From JAPKZH01 sp964537875 (GTDB lineage Bacteria; Acidobacteriota; Aminicenantia; Aminicenantales; UBA4085), in contig CAZIDN010000001.1 of assembly GCA_964537875.1 (NCBI GenBank), forward strand, positions 62,001 through 126,000: 64,000 nt of DNA, read 5' to 3'. The notes under the pieces were generated by a model. That model made no database searches, had not been told where the DNA came from, and saw only the letters and a list, made by a program, of their open reading frames with translations. The translations under genes and the position numbers were made by a program. The stretch's first letter is position 1; each line of letters starts with the position of its first letter. Of the stretch, positions 15,277-22,988 are shown piece after piece.

Positions 15277-17505
15277 ATGAGCGAAAAAGGCGATCGTATC
15301 AAAATCATCGAGGCCGCCGAAAAAAAGGTCAAGGCCGGGAAACACCAGGAGGCCATTGCCGAGTACCGGAAACTCCTCCTCGGCAGCGGCGCCGACGTCC
15401 CCATCAACAACATCATCGGCGACCTCTATGTTCAGCTCGGCCAGGTCGATGCCGCCGTGAAAATTTTCCAGAGCAACATTGCCTACCTGGAGAAGAAGGG
15501 GGCCTATTCCCAGGCCCTGGCCATCTGCAAAAAAACGAGCAAGCTGAGCCCGGCCAGTACCGAGTTCACGGTCAAGCTCGGCGACCTCTACAGCCATCTG
15601 GGTTTTGCCGCCGAGGCCAGGACCGAATATTTCAAGGCCGCCGAAGAGCTCGAACAGAAACAGGAGACCGAGAGCCTTCTCGGCCTGTACGAGAAGCTGA
15701 CTCGGCTCGAGCGAGGGGATATCGAGCCGCGGCTGAAGCTGGCCTCTCTCTACGTGAAGACGGGGGCGTCGGACAAGGCCGTGGCCGAGCTCAACGATGC
15801 GGCCGAATGGCTGTTCGTGACAAACGATTTCAAGCAGGCGGAAAAAATCCTGGAAGAAGCCAGGGTGTTCAAGGATAGCGATCCCCGGACCTTGGCCAAT
15901 CTCGTCCGCATCTACCGAAAGGACCGCCGGATCAAGGATGCCATCAAGCTTGTCGAGCACGGTCATCTCACGAATCTCGATAATCCGGACCTCATCGCCC
16001 TTCTGGCCAACCTCTACCTGGAGAACAAGGATTTTCAAAAGGCCGGGAATCTCTTTCACCGGTTTCTGGAAGAAGACCCCGAGAATGTGGATGTCCGCGC
16101 CAAGCTGGGATTCATCGAAATCCAAAAAGGCGAGTTGGACAAGGCCTACGATGTCCTGGAACCGCTGATCATCACCCTCATCGGGAAAAACAGGGAAGAC
16201 CGGGCCATCGGCCTTCTCGGTCTCATCCTGATGACCGGCCAGATGCATATCCCCAGCCTGGAAAGGCTGGCCTCGATCTATAGAAACACGATCCAGAACA
16301 AGAACCTCGAGGTCGTGGACAGGGTTCTGCTCGAAGAATACCGTCAGGCCAAGTTTGAGGACAAAAGGCTCCAGGTCCTCCAGGAGCTCGTCGACCTTAG
16401 CCCTCAGGATCTGACGCTTCAGAAAGAATATAACAAGAGCGTGGCCAAGGAGATCCAGCAGGCCGAAGAAGAGAAGATCGAGGAGCGGCTCTCCCTGCTC
16501 TCTGAAGAGGACCGGGATATCATCCAGACCAACCTGGCCAAGGCGGAGCTCTACCTCCAGCAGGGACTGGTCCGCAATGCCCGGCGGATCCTGGAAAACC
16601 TGGACCTTCTCTATCCGGACGAGCCGAGAATCCAGCGCCAGCTGGAGCTTCTCCAAAAAGCCAAGCCGTTTGTCGGCGATGAAGAGATTCCTCTGATCAT
16701 CGAACAGGTCACTTCACAAGAAAAAGAAAAAGAAGCGAAAATCGAGGAACCGCCGCAGGAGCCTTGGACAACGGCCGAATCCATGGGCATGCCTGAGCCG
16801 ATCGTCCCTGAGACGATCGTCCAGGAGCCGGAGGTGCCGGTCGCGGCGGCTGAGGTGGCGGCCGCGGTCGAAGCGGCGGAGCCGGTCGAGGAAGTCGGAG
16901 AAAAGATTACGGCGGCCGAGATCTTCGCCGAGACCGACATCATTCCGGTCGCATCGCCCAGGGCCAAGGCCAAGGCCTTTTATAACCTGGAAGACCGGAT
17001 CAACGAGGAGCTGGATGTCCTCGAGTCGGTGTACTATAGGCAGATCAAAGAAAAAGCGGGCATGATTGAGAAAGAGCTCTCGGACATCGTCTTCGATTTC
17101 CGAAGGCATGTCGAAGAGAAAATCGAAAAGACCAATTACGAAGCGCGCTACAGTCTGGGAATAGCCTTTATGGAGCAGGGGCTGATCGACGAAGCCATCG
17201 AGGAATTCAAGCTGGCTTCCCTGGACCCCGAACGGGCCATGGACTGTTTTTCGTTGATCAGCCGCTGCTTGAAAAAAAAGAAAAACCTGCCCGAGGCGGT
17301 CCGCTGGATGGAGCAGGCCCTCGACCTGACCGAGGAAGGATCGGACCAGCACTTTGTCCTGACCTATGACCTGGCCGTCCTTTATGAGGACTTGAACGAG
17401 AACCAGAAGGCCATCGACCTTTATCGCGAGGTCAAGGCCTGGAACGCGACGCATAGAAACGTGGCCAAGAGACTGAAGATCCTGGAAAAGATTCTGGCCG
17501 ACTGA
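15277..17505 (+). CDS. TPR-repeat protein, probably cytoplasmic
   Basis: 742 residues with no signal peptide. Tetratricopeptide-like helices run through about residues 10-460 (for example AIAEYRKLLLGSGADVPINN, VPINNIIGDLYVQLGQVDAAVK, PDLIALLANLYLENKDFQKA) and again through about 610-735 (YEARYSLGIAFMEQGLIDEA). Between them is an acidic, Ala/Val/Pro/Glu-rich linker (about 480-560). Such proteins are scaffolds; the two-block design with a flexible linker resembles bacterial FimV/PilF-like or gliding-associated TPR proteins only in outline. Ten bases after rnhB with AGGAAAGG before the ATG, so it is transcribed with the translation operon. Specific function unknown. Confidence 0.85.
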   Translation: MSEKGDRIKIIEAAEKKVKAGKHQEAIAEYRKLLLGSGADVPINNIIGDLYVQLGQVDAAVKIFQSNIAYLEKKGAYSQALAICKKTSKLSPASTEFTVKLGDLYSHLGFAAEARTEYFKAAEELEQKQETESLLGLYEKLTRLERGDIEPRLKLASLYVKTGASDKAVAELNDAAEWLFVTNDFKQAEKILEEARVFKDSDPRTLANLVRIYRKDRRIKDAIKLVEHGHLTNLDNPDLIALLANLYLENKDFQKAGNLFHRFLEEDPENVDVRAKLGFIEIQKGELDKAYDVLEPLIITLIGKNREDRAIGLLGLILMTGQMHIPSLERLASIYRNTIQNKNLEVVDRVLLEEYRQAKFEDKRLQVLQELVDLSPQDLTLQKEYNKSVAKEIQQAEEEKIEERLSLLSEEDRDIIQTNLAKAELYLQQGLVRNARRILENLDLLYPDEPRIQRQLELLQKAKPFVGDEEIPLIIEQVTSQEKEKEAKIEEPPQEPWTTAESMGMPEPIVPETIVQEPEVPVAAAEVAAAVEAAEPVEEVGEKITAAEIFAETDIIPVASPRAKAKAFYNLEDRINEELDVLESVYYRQIKEKAGMIEKELSDIVFDFRRHVEEKIEKTNYEARYSLGIAFMEQGLIDEAIEEFKLASLDPERAMDCFSLISRCLKKKKNLPEAVRWMEQALDLTEEGSDQHFVLTYDLAVLYEDLNENQKAIDLYREVKAWNATHRNVAKRLKILEKILAD

Positions 17506-17664
17506 TATCAACGCAAAAATTAAAATGACATCTCCGTTCGGGCGGCGTTTAGGCCGCCCTCAAGCCCCCGTAGCGGAGGGGGGCCCCGTCGGCTTTTCCG
17601 ACGGGGGGAACCGACGGGACTGGTTCCCGGGGCCCGGGGGCTACGGGCGGCCTAAGCGCCGCCC
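17505..17664. repeat. Inverted-repeat-bounded intergenic element, copy 1
   Basis: A 20-base terminal repeat (17540-17559) matches the reverse complement of 17645-17664 at 19 of 20 positions. They bound an 85-base, very GC-rich core (17560-17644). A left flank (17505-17539) is shared with copy 2 at 21259-21293 in the same orientation, whereas the core is the reverse complement of the copy 2 core. The element follows the TPR gene and precedes the convergent secretin-domain gene, so it may also end transcription. Confidence 0.8.
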
Positions 17665-17699
17665 ATAAGCGTTCCCGGATCGGGGAGGGGTAGAGTTTC

Positions 17700-18461
17700 T
17701 TACTTGACGACTTTGCCGGAAATGATGAGGATCAAACCCTTGTCGGAATCGCTCATCTTGGAGACGCCGACCACGGTTTTTTCCCCGGATTTCATGGTCA
17801 GCGTGGTGCGAATCAGGTTGCCTTCCACCCGTCCGCCGGGGGGATTGGGATTGGTGAAATAATATCTCAGCTGTATTTCAGTCTGGATGTTTTCTTCCTT
17901 TTCGTCCTTGATGTATTTGGGCTTGAGTTCCAGCGAATATTCCCCGTTTTTTCCGAACCGGACTTGAGAATCCTCTCTTTCCATGGTTCGGACCAGCGTT
18001 GTATCGAGCAGCGAAAAAAATTTATATTTTAAAAAATTCCGAATGTCCCTGATCACGGGATCGTTCTTCAAGGAATCATCCGTTTTCTCCTCGCCGGATT
18101 CGGAGCCCAAAACAAGCTGGACCGTGAACAGGAGCTCGGCCGGCTTGATGTCTATTTCTTTGACCAGGGTGAGCATCTTATCGACAATTTCCGGGGTGTC
18201 GTAGAGGACGAGCATGCTGTTTTTATTGGCGTCACGGGCTATGGTGATGGATCCTGCATAGCTCCGATAGGCCAGGAGGAGCTGAAAAGCATCCTGGGCG
18301 TCGACGTATTTCAGCTTGACCAGCTCTTTGCGGAATTGCGCCTGTTCATTTTTCACCTGCAACGGGGGAATCTTCTGTTGGGGATCTTCCCCGGAAAAAA
18401 CCAGGCCCGACATGGCTAAAAGACAGGCTGTCATCAATCCCAGCCCAGCATGTTTTTTCAT
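17700..18461 (-). CDS. Exported protein with secretin-type short domain
   Basis: 253 residues from the ATG at 18461, with a signal peptide (MKKHAGLGLMTACLLAMSGLVFS). Residues of about 45-115 match the secretin/TonB short N domain (NolW type): LVKLKYVDAQDAFQLLLAY, NSMLVLYDTPEIVDKMLTLVKEIDIKPAELLFTVQLVLG. The beta-barrel part of a secretin is absent; the rest is an unrecognised beta-rich domain ending GLILIISGKVVK. The ATG overlaps the stop of the anti-sigma gene (ATGA) and has GGAGGAG eight bases upstream. It is the third gene of an ECF-regulated operon, so it is probably a product under that sigma factor's control. Its role in a secretion or envelope complex is not established. Confidence 0.75.
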   Translation of the reverse strand: MKKHAGLGLMTACLLAMSGLVFSGEDPQQKIPPLQVKNEQAQFRKELVKLKYVDAQDAFQLLLAYRSYAGSITIARDANKNSMLVLYDTPEIVDKMLTLVKEIDIKPAELLFTVQLVLGSESGEEKTDDSLKNDPVIRDIRNFLKYKFFSLLDTTLVRTMEREDSQVRFGKNGEYSLELKPKYIKDEKEENIQTEIQLRYYFTNPNPPGGRVEGNLIRTTLTMKSGEKTVVGVSKMSDSDKGLILIISGKVVK

Positions 18462-18976
18462 TGCGGATTCTCCTCCCATTCGAAGTTTTTGTTGAAGAAC
18501 CAAACGATCTTAAGACCGGTCTCTTGCGAAACAATCGTCATGGACAAAACATCCTGGCCGGCCGATTCCTTTGGCCGCTGAGCTGCCGTCTGAGACCGGG
18601 CCTGAAGGGCGCCGCGCTCCTCGGGTCTCAAGGGCAGCTTCTTCTGCAGCCACAACGCGCCGGCGGCAAATAGCAAAAGAGCGAGGCCGAAGGCGAAGGC
18701 CGGTCTTTGGACCAGCCTGACCGCCCATGGTCTCCTTTCGGCGTTTGCGGCGGTGACGGATCTCAACATCTGCCGCCATTCGGCGTCCGTCCAATCCCGA
18801 AGGGCTTCTTTTTGGGCCAGGCCTTTGGCCGCGTCGAGCGCCGCCGCAATTTCCTCAGACTCTTTGCGGCAGCCGGGGCATCTCTCCAGGTGGGCCTTCA
18901 CTTTCAGGGCTTTTTTCTGAGAGAGCTCGTTGCCGGCCAGCAGGGGAAGGTATTTTTTTGTCCCTCGGCACGTCAT
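18458..18976 (-). CDS. Anti-sigma factor, zf-HC2 type, membrane-anchored
   Basis: 172 residues from the ATG at 18976. The N-terminal part contains a putative zinc-binding anti-sigma domain (AHLERCPGCRKESEEI, the H-x3-C-x2-C motif). A single transmembrane helix follows (about FAFGLALLLFAAGALWL), then a short periplasmic tail. Such proteins hold the partner ECF sigma factor inactive at the membrane until a signal releases it. The ATG overlaps the sigma factor stop by four bases (ATGA), which sets the start; the longer open frame upstream overlaps sigma and is rejected. Downstream it overlaps the secretin-domain gene in the same way. Confidence 0.88.
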   Translation of the reverse strand: MTCRGTKKYLPLLAGNELSQKKALKVKAHLERCPGCRKESEEIAAALDAAKGLAQKEALRDWTDAEWRQMLRSVTAANAERRPWAVRLVQRPAFAFGLALLLFAAGALWLQKKLPLRPEERGALQARSQTAAQRPKESAGQDVLSMTIVSQETGLKIVWFFNKNFEWEENPQ

Positions 18977-19545
18977 CGCCGGACCTCCAGCAGGAATGGG
19001 TATTTTTCCTTGATTCTTTCTGTGATCTTTCTCCGCGCCGCCGACAGGTGGACCCGGACCGCAATCGAGGAACACTTCAAAACATCCGCGGTTTCCCTGA
19101 TGTTCCATCCCTCGATGTCGCGCAGCAAAAATATTTCTCTTTCCCGGTCGCTCAGCCCGTCTAGGCAATCCATCAGCTGAGATCGTAATTCTCGATCCAG
19201 CTGATGTTGTTCGGGATCGTTTCCTGAGTCCACAGGGAGCTCAGACAGGGGCGCGTCGTGTCTCAGCCTTTCTTGGACGGCCTGCTTTTTTTTGAGGTTT
19301 CGGGCGGTATTGATCAGGATCTGGTAAATCCAATTCCTGAAGCTTTTTTGAACGTCGAACTTGGCCAGATATTTGAACGCCCGCAAAAACGTCTCCTGGG
19401 AGGTTTCCTTGGCGTCCTCCCAGTTCCTGGTGATCCGGTAGGCCAGGCTGAGCAGAGGCTGCCGGTAGGGAGTGATGAGAGGCTCAAAAGCATCGGGATC
19501 TCCGTTCAGGACTCGTTCGACCAAGGCTCGCTCCCTGTCATCCAT
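18973..19545 (-). CDS. RNA polymerase ECF sigma factor
   Basis: 190 residues. Region 2 is DPDAFEPLITPYRQPLLSLAYRITRNWEDAKETSQETFLRAFKYL with the core-binding and -10-binding helices. Region 4 is CLDGLSDREREIFLLRDIEGWNIRETADVLKCSSIAVRVHLSAARRKI with the helix-turn-helix. There is no region 1 or 3, as expected for the ECF class. It is followed by its cognate anti-sigma gene with ATGA overlap. A fair promoter lies upstream and may be autoregulated. Confidence 0.95.
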   Translation of the reverse strand: MDDRERALVERVLNGDPDAFEPLITPYRQPLLSLAYRITRNWEDAKETSQETFLRAFKYLAKFDVQKSFRNWIYQILINTARNLKKKQAVQERLRHDAPLSELPVDSGNDPEQHQLDRELRSQLMDCLDGLSDREREIFLLRDIEGWNIRETADVLKCSSIAVRVHLSAARRKITERIKEKYPFLLEVRR

Positions 19546-19555
19546 TTCACATAAG

Positions 19556-19585
19556 AGTATATCTTGAACGCGGCCACGATGTTAA
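19556..19585 (-). promoter_or_regulatory. Candidate promoter of the ECF sigma operon
   Basis: On the minus strand TTAACA (19585-19580) and TATACT (19561-19556) are separated by 18 bases, ending ten bases before the ATG at 19545. The spacing to the start codon is short, so the exact start of transcription is uncertain. Confidence 0.4.
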
Positions 19586-19603
19586 GGCTCAAGTTGACTC
19601 CTA

Positions 19604-19632
19604 TTGACAGAGATGAATCTCGCGGATATAAG
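19604..19632 (+). promoter_or_regulatory. Promoter of the HerA-like ATPase gene
   Basis: TTGACA (19604-19609) and TATAAG (19627-19632) are separated by 17 bases. The ribosome binding site GGAAAGGAAAG follows before the ATG at 19659. It is divergent from, and close to, the ECF sigma promoter. Confidence 0.7.
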
Positions 19633-19658
19633 GAGAGAGGAGAGGAAAGGAAAGAACC

Positions 19659-21191
19659 ATGAACAACGGATTACAGCTCCTAGTGGCCAAGGGCCAGACC
19701 GAGCTCTATCTTCTGCCCAAAATGGCCAACCGCCATGGGCTGGTGGCCGGCGCGACGGGGACGGGAAAAACCGTTTCCCTCCAGGTCATGGCCGAGAATT
19801 TCAGCCGGATCGGCGTTCCGGTCTTTATGGCCGATGTCAAAGGCGACCTCTCGGGTATCTGCCAGCCGGGTTTCGAAACGCCGAAGATCATCGAACGCAT
19901 CAAGCTGCTCAAGTTGGGCGATTATGCCTTCGCCGGCTGCCCGGTGACGTTCTGGGATATCTTCGGCGATCAGGGCCATCCTGTCCGGACGACGGCGAGC
20001 GATATAGGGCCGCTGCTTCTGAGCCGCCTCTTCAACCTCAACGAAGTCCAGGCCGGGGTGCTCTCCCTGGTGTTCAAAATCGCCGACGACAACGGGCTCC
20101 TCTTGCTCGATACGAAAGATTTGCGGGCTATGCTCCAATTTGCGGGCGACCATGCCGATTCCTTCACGACGGAATACGGACGCATCTCCGCGGCGAGCAT
20201 CGGCGCCATCCAGCGTTCGCTCCTGGAGCTTGAAAGCCAGGGCGGCGATAAGCTTTTCGGGGAACCGGCTCTGAACCTGGACGATTTCATGCAGACGGAC
20301 GGCCAGGGGCGGGGGATGATCAACATCCTGGCCGCCGACAAGCTGATGCTTTCTCCCAAAACCTATGCGACATTCCTGCTCTGGCTGCTGGCCGAGCTTT
20401 TTGAAAAAATGCCCGAGGTCGGGGATGTGGACAGGCCCAAGCTCGTCTTTTTCTTCGACGAGGCCCACCTGCTGTTTGCGGATGCTCCAGAAGCCCTGCT
20501 CCAGAAGATCGAGCAGATTGTCCGGCTCATCCGCTCCAAGGGTGTGGGCGTCTTTTTTGTGACGCAGAATCCCCTCGACATCCCGGATGTCGTCCTGGGC
20601 CAGTTGGGGAACCGCATCCAGCACGCCCTGCGGGCATTTACGCCGCGGGATCAAAAGGCGGTTAGAGCGGCCGCCGAAACCATGCGCGCCAATCCCGAGC
20701 TCGATGTCGAAAAAGTCATCGGTGAGCTGGCCGTCGGCGAAGCGCTCGTGTCCTTCCTCGACGAAAAGGGCCGGCCGGGGATCGTCGAGCGGGCCTTGGT
20801 CCTCCCGCCGAAAAGCCAGATCGGCCCGATCACGTCCGAGATTCGGAGGCAGATCATCTCACGGTCCGTTCTTTTCGGACATTATGAAAAGGTCGTCGAC
20901 AGGGAATCCGCGTTCGAAATGCTTCGGGCACGGGCAGAGAGGTTCGCAGAGCCGGCCCAGCCGCCACAGCCTTCTCCCGAGCGGCCGTCCTATCCCGGCG
21001 GGTATCCGCTGCCTCCTCCGACGAGCTATCCTCCCTACCAGCAGCCTCGCCCGCCGAGGCCTGTCGGAAGGCCCAGGGATACCCTGTTCGAGGCCATGGC
21101 CAAGAGCACCGTCCGCTCGATCGGGAGCTCGGTGGGCCGCCAGATCGTCCGCGGCGTATTAGGGTCGATCCTGCGAGGCGGGCGGAGATAG
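19659..21191 (+). CDS. HerA-like ATPase, DUF853/YjgR family
   Basis: 510 residues. MANRHGLVAGATGTGKTVSLQVMAENFSRIGVPVFMADVKGDLSG contains the Walker A motif GATGTGKT; LVFFFDEAHLLF is Walker B; FVTQNPLDIPDVVLGQLGNRIQHALRAFTPRD is the sensor/arginine region typical of the DUF853 family. A proline-rich tail (about 440-480, PPQPSPERPSYP and more) precedes a short basic end. The family is related to the HerA/FtsK DNA translocases but its physiological role is not established. Monocistronic from its own promoter, with the second copy of the intergenic inverted-repeat element after the stop. Confidence 0.9.
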   Translation: MNNGLQLLVAKGQTELYLLPKMANRHGLVAGATGTGKTVSLQVMAENFSRIGVPVFMADVKGDLSGICQPGFETPKIIERIKLLKLGDYAFAGCPVTFWDIFGDQGHPVRTTASDIGPLLLSRLFNLNEVQAGVLSLVFKIADDNGLLLLDTKDLRAMLQFAGDHADSFTTEYGRISAASIGAIQRSLLELESQGGDKLFGEPALNLDDFMQTDGQGRGMINILAADKLMLSPKTYATFLLWLLAELFEKMPEVGDVDRPKLVFFFDEAHLLFADAPEALLQKIEQIVRLIRSKGVGVFFVTQNPLDIPDVVLGQLGNRIQHALRAFTPRDQKAVRAAAETMRANPELDVEKVIGELAVGEALVSFLDEKGRPGIVERALVLPPKSQIGPITSEIRRQIISRSVLFGHYEKVVDRESAFEMLRARAERFAEPAQPPQPSPERPSYPGGYPLPPPTSYPPYQQPRPPRPVGRPRDTLFEAMAKSTVRSIGSSVGRQIVRGVLGSILRGGRR

Positions 21192-21258
21192 ATTTTTATT
21201 CTTTCTGAGCCCTCCGGCTGAACTGGCTGAAGACGCCTGCAAAGAACGACGGAGACTA

Positions 21259-21453
21259 ATATCAACGTAATAATTAAAATGACATCCCCGTTTGGGCGGC
21301 GCTTAAGCCGCCCGTAGCCCCCGGGCCCCGGGGAACCAGTCCCGTCGGTTCCCCCCGTCGGAAAAGCCGACGGGGCCCCCCTCCGCTACGGGGGCTTGTG
21401 GACGGCCTAAGCGCCGCCCATACATTGTCAATTTATTTATTACGTTCGTATTC
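21259..21453. repeat. Inverted-repeat-bounded intergenic element, copy 2
   Basis: Inner 20-base arms at 21294-21313 and 21400-21419 are reverse complements at 18 of 20 positions. The symmetry continues outward: 21259-21293 resembles the reverse complement of 21420-21453 (shared ATTACGTT and GTCA blocks). The core 21314-21399 is the reverse complement of the copy 1 core (17560-17644) except for one extra G and one end base. The rest of 21192-21585 shows no gene. Confidence 0.8.
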
Positions 21454-21585
21454 GTCGTCCCTCAGCAGCCCCCTTTGAAGAATATCCGTGCCTTCATGGA
21501 AGCAGGACGCTCGGGTTTCTGAGAAAAGCCCCGGACGAAGGCCTCGACCGATGAGAAAAAAACATCCTCCGGATCGTTATCAGAT

Positions 21586-22596
21586 GTGGACGAGCTTCCG
21601 TCGTCGAGGCATCAAGAACACATGGACCGCCCGTATCCCGAAGTATCCCTGATCGGAAAAAGCGAGGCCTTCATCCGGATCCAGAGCCTTATCGCCAGAG
21701 TCAAAGACCTTGATGCGCCGGTCTTTGTTTCCGGAGAGAGCGGCACCGGCAAGGAGCTCATCGCCAGGGCCATCCATTCCCGGGGCATCCGCTGCCATGG
21801 CCAGTTTGTGGCGGTCAACTGCGGAGCAATCCCCGAACATCTGTTGGAGAGCGAGCTGTTCGGCTATACCCGAGGGGCCTTTACAGGGGCCCTGCGCGAT
21901 AAAGCCGGCCTGATCGAGGAGGCGGACGCCGGGACGTTCTTCCTGGACGAGGTCGGGGACCTCTCCCTCCCGCTCCAGGCCAAGCTGCTGCGACTGCTCC
22001 AGGAAAAGGAGATCCGAAGGATCGGCGAGAACCGGACGCGCAGCGTGGACGCCCGGTTTATCAGCGCCACCAATAAGGATATCGAAGAAGAGGTCGAGTC
22101 CGGCCGTTTCCGCGAGGATCTGTACTACCGGCTGCGTATCATCACCATCGACATTCCTCCGCTCCGGGAGCGGAAGGACGACCTGATGCTCCTCATGAAT
22201 TATTTCATCGAGAAATACAGCCGGGAGATAAGGCGCGACCGGGTCTTTTTTTCTCCCCGCGTCCAGGAGTTGTTCTTCCATTATCCGTGGCCGGGAAATG
22301 TCCGGGAGCTGCAGAACGAGATCCAGAGGTGCATCATTTTGTCCGGAGGAGAGGAATTGGTGAGAGAAGAGCACGTCTCGGCCAAGATCAATCCCCGGCG
22401 GGAGACGGCGGCCGGCTCTCCCTTTAATTTTTTCGAGGCCAAAGCGGAGTTCGTCCGGCGGTTCCTGAACCAAGCCCTGCTGCGCGCCAATTTCAACAAG
22501 GCCAGGACCGCCGAAGAGATCGGCCTGTCGAGGCAGGGCCTGTTCAAGCTGATGAAAAAATACAAGATCGAGGTCTCTCCGAACTCCAAGAACTAA
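21586..22596 (+). CDS. Sigma-54-dependent transcriptional activator without receiver domain
   Basis: 336 residues. The AAA+ domain begins almost at once (SLIGKSEAFIRIQSLI) with Walker A GESGTGKE, the sigma-54 contact loop GAFTGAL (ESELFGYTRGAFTGA), Walker B FLDEVGDL, the arginine fingers FREDLYYRLR, and PWPGNVRELQNEIQR. The C-terminal Fis-type helix-turn-helix is NKARTAEEIGLSRQGLFKLMKKYKI. No REC, GAF or PAS domain is present, so control must come from another protein or expression level, as in PspF. The GTG at 21586 or the ATG at 21622 could be the start; neither has a strong ribosome binding site. A clear terminator follows. Confidence 0.9.
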   Translation: MDELPSSRHQEHMDRPYPEVSLIGKSEAFIRIQSLIARVKDLDAPVFVSGESGTGKELIARAIHSRGIRCHGQFVAVNCGAIPEHLLESELFGYTRGAFTGALRDKAGLIEEADAGTFFLDEVGDLSLPLQAKLLRLLQEKEIRRIGENRTRSVDARFISATNKDIEEEVESGRFREDLYYRLRIITIDIPPLRERKDDLMLLMNYFIEKYSREIRRDRVFFSPRVQELFFHYPWPGNVRELQNEIQRCIILSGGEELVREEHVSAKINPRRETAAGSPFNFFEAKAEFVRRFLNQALLRANFNKARTAEEIGLSRQGLFKLMKKYKIEVSPNSKN

Positions 22597-22617
22597 AGGA
22601 GAGACCGTTTGTATAAA

Positions 22618-22651
22618 GAAGGGACCGTTTCATCGGTCCCTTCATTTTTAT
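22618..22651 (+). terminator. Rho-independent terminator after the sigma-54 activator
   Basis: GAAGGGACCG (22618-22627) and CGGTCCCTTC (22634-22643) form a perfect 10-bp stem with a 6-base loop, followed by ATTTTTAT. It lies 22 bases after the activator stop codon. Confidence 0.9.
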
Positions 22652-22676
22652 CCGGATTTCTGGTAGATTTGAGGAG

Positions 22677-22946
22677 ATGAGCAACGATCGGGAAAAAACC
22701 TTTGAAGTCACCTGCCCGTGCTGCCAGGCAACACTCTGGGTGGATCCATCGGCGCGGAGTGTGATCAAGTCCGAGAAGGCCGCCAGAAAAAAAGAGTCGC
22801 TGGACGATCTCCTCCTGAAGGAGAAGAAGAAAAAGGAGGCGTTCGAGAGCAAATTCGAAGCGACGGCCGAGATCGAGAAGCAGAAACGGCAAAAAGCCAA
22901 AGAAAAGTTCGAGAAAGCCTTCGACAAGCTGGATGAGACGGATTAG
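22677..22946 (+). CDS. Small protein with CxxC zinc-ribbon-like motif and charged coiled coil
   Basis: 89 residues. The N-terminal FEVTCPCCQATLWVDP has a CPCC pair, resembling half of a zinc knuckle. The remaining 50 residues are a highly charged Lys/Glu helix (ARKKESLDDLLLKEKKKKEAFESKFEATAEIEKQKRQ) likely to form a coiled coil. GAGGAG directly abuts the ATG, an unusually short spacing. It has its own position after a terminator, and no similar family is recognised. Real coding is supported by codon use and conserved-looking composition, but function is unknown. Confidence 0.65.
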   Translation: MSNDREKTFEVTCPCCQATLWVDPSARSVIKSEKAARKKESLDDLLLKEKKKKEAFESKFEATAEIEKQKRQKAKEKFEKAFDKLDETD

Positions 22947-22988
22947 TTAGCCGGCCATGACCATCCGATCAATATCCGCGGCGCGGCT

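Noticed and set aside
15169..16656. 495-residue minus-strand open frame opposite rnhB and the TPR gene
   Set aside because: It overlaps rnhB and the TPR gene and arises from their GC-rich codon bias; the plus-strand genes have clear domains and operon spacing.
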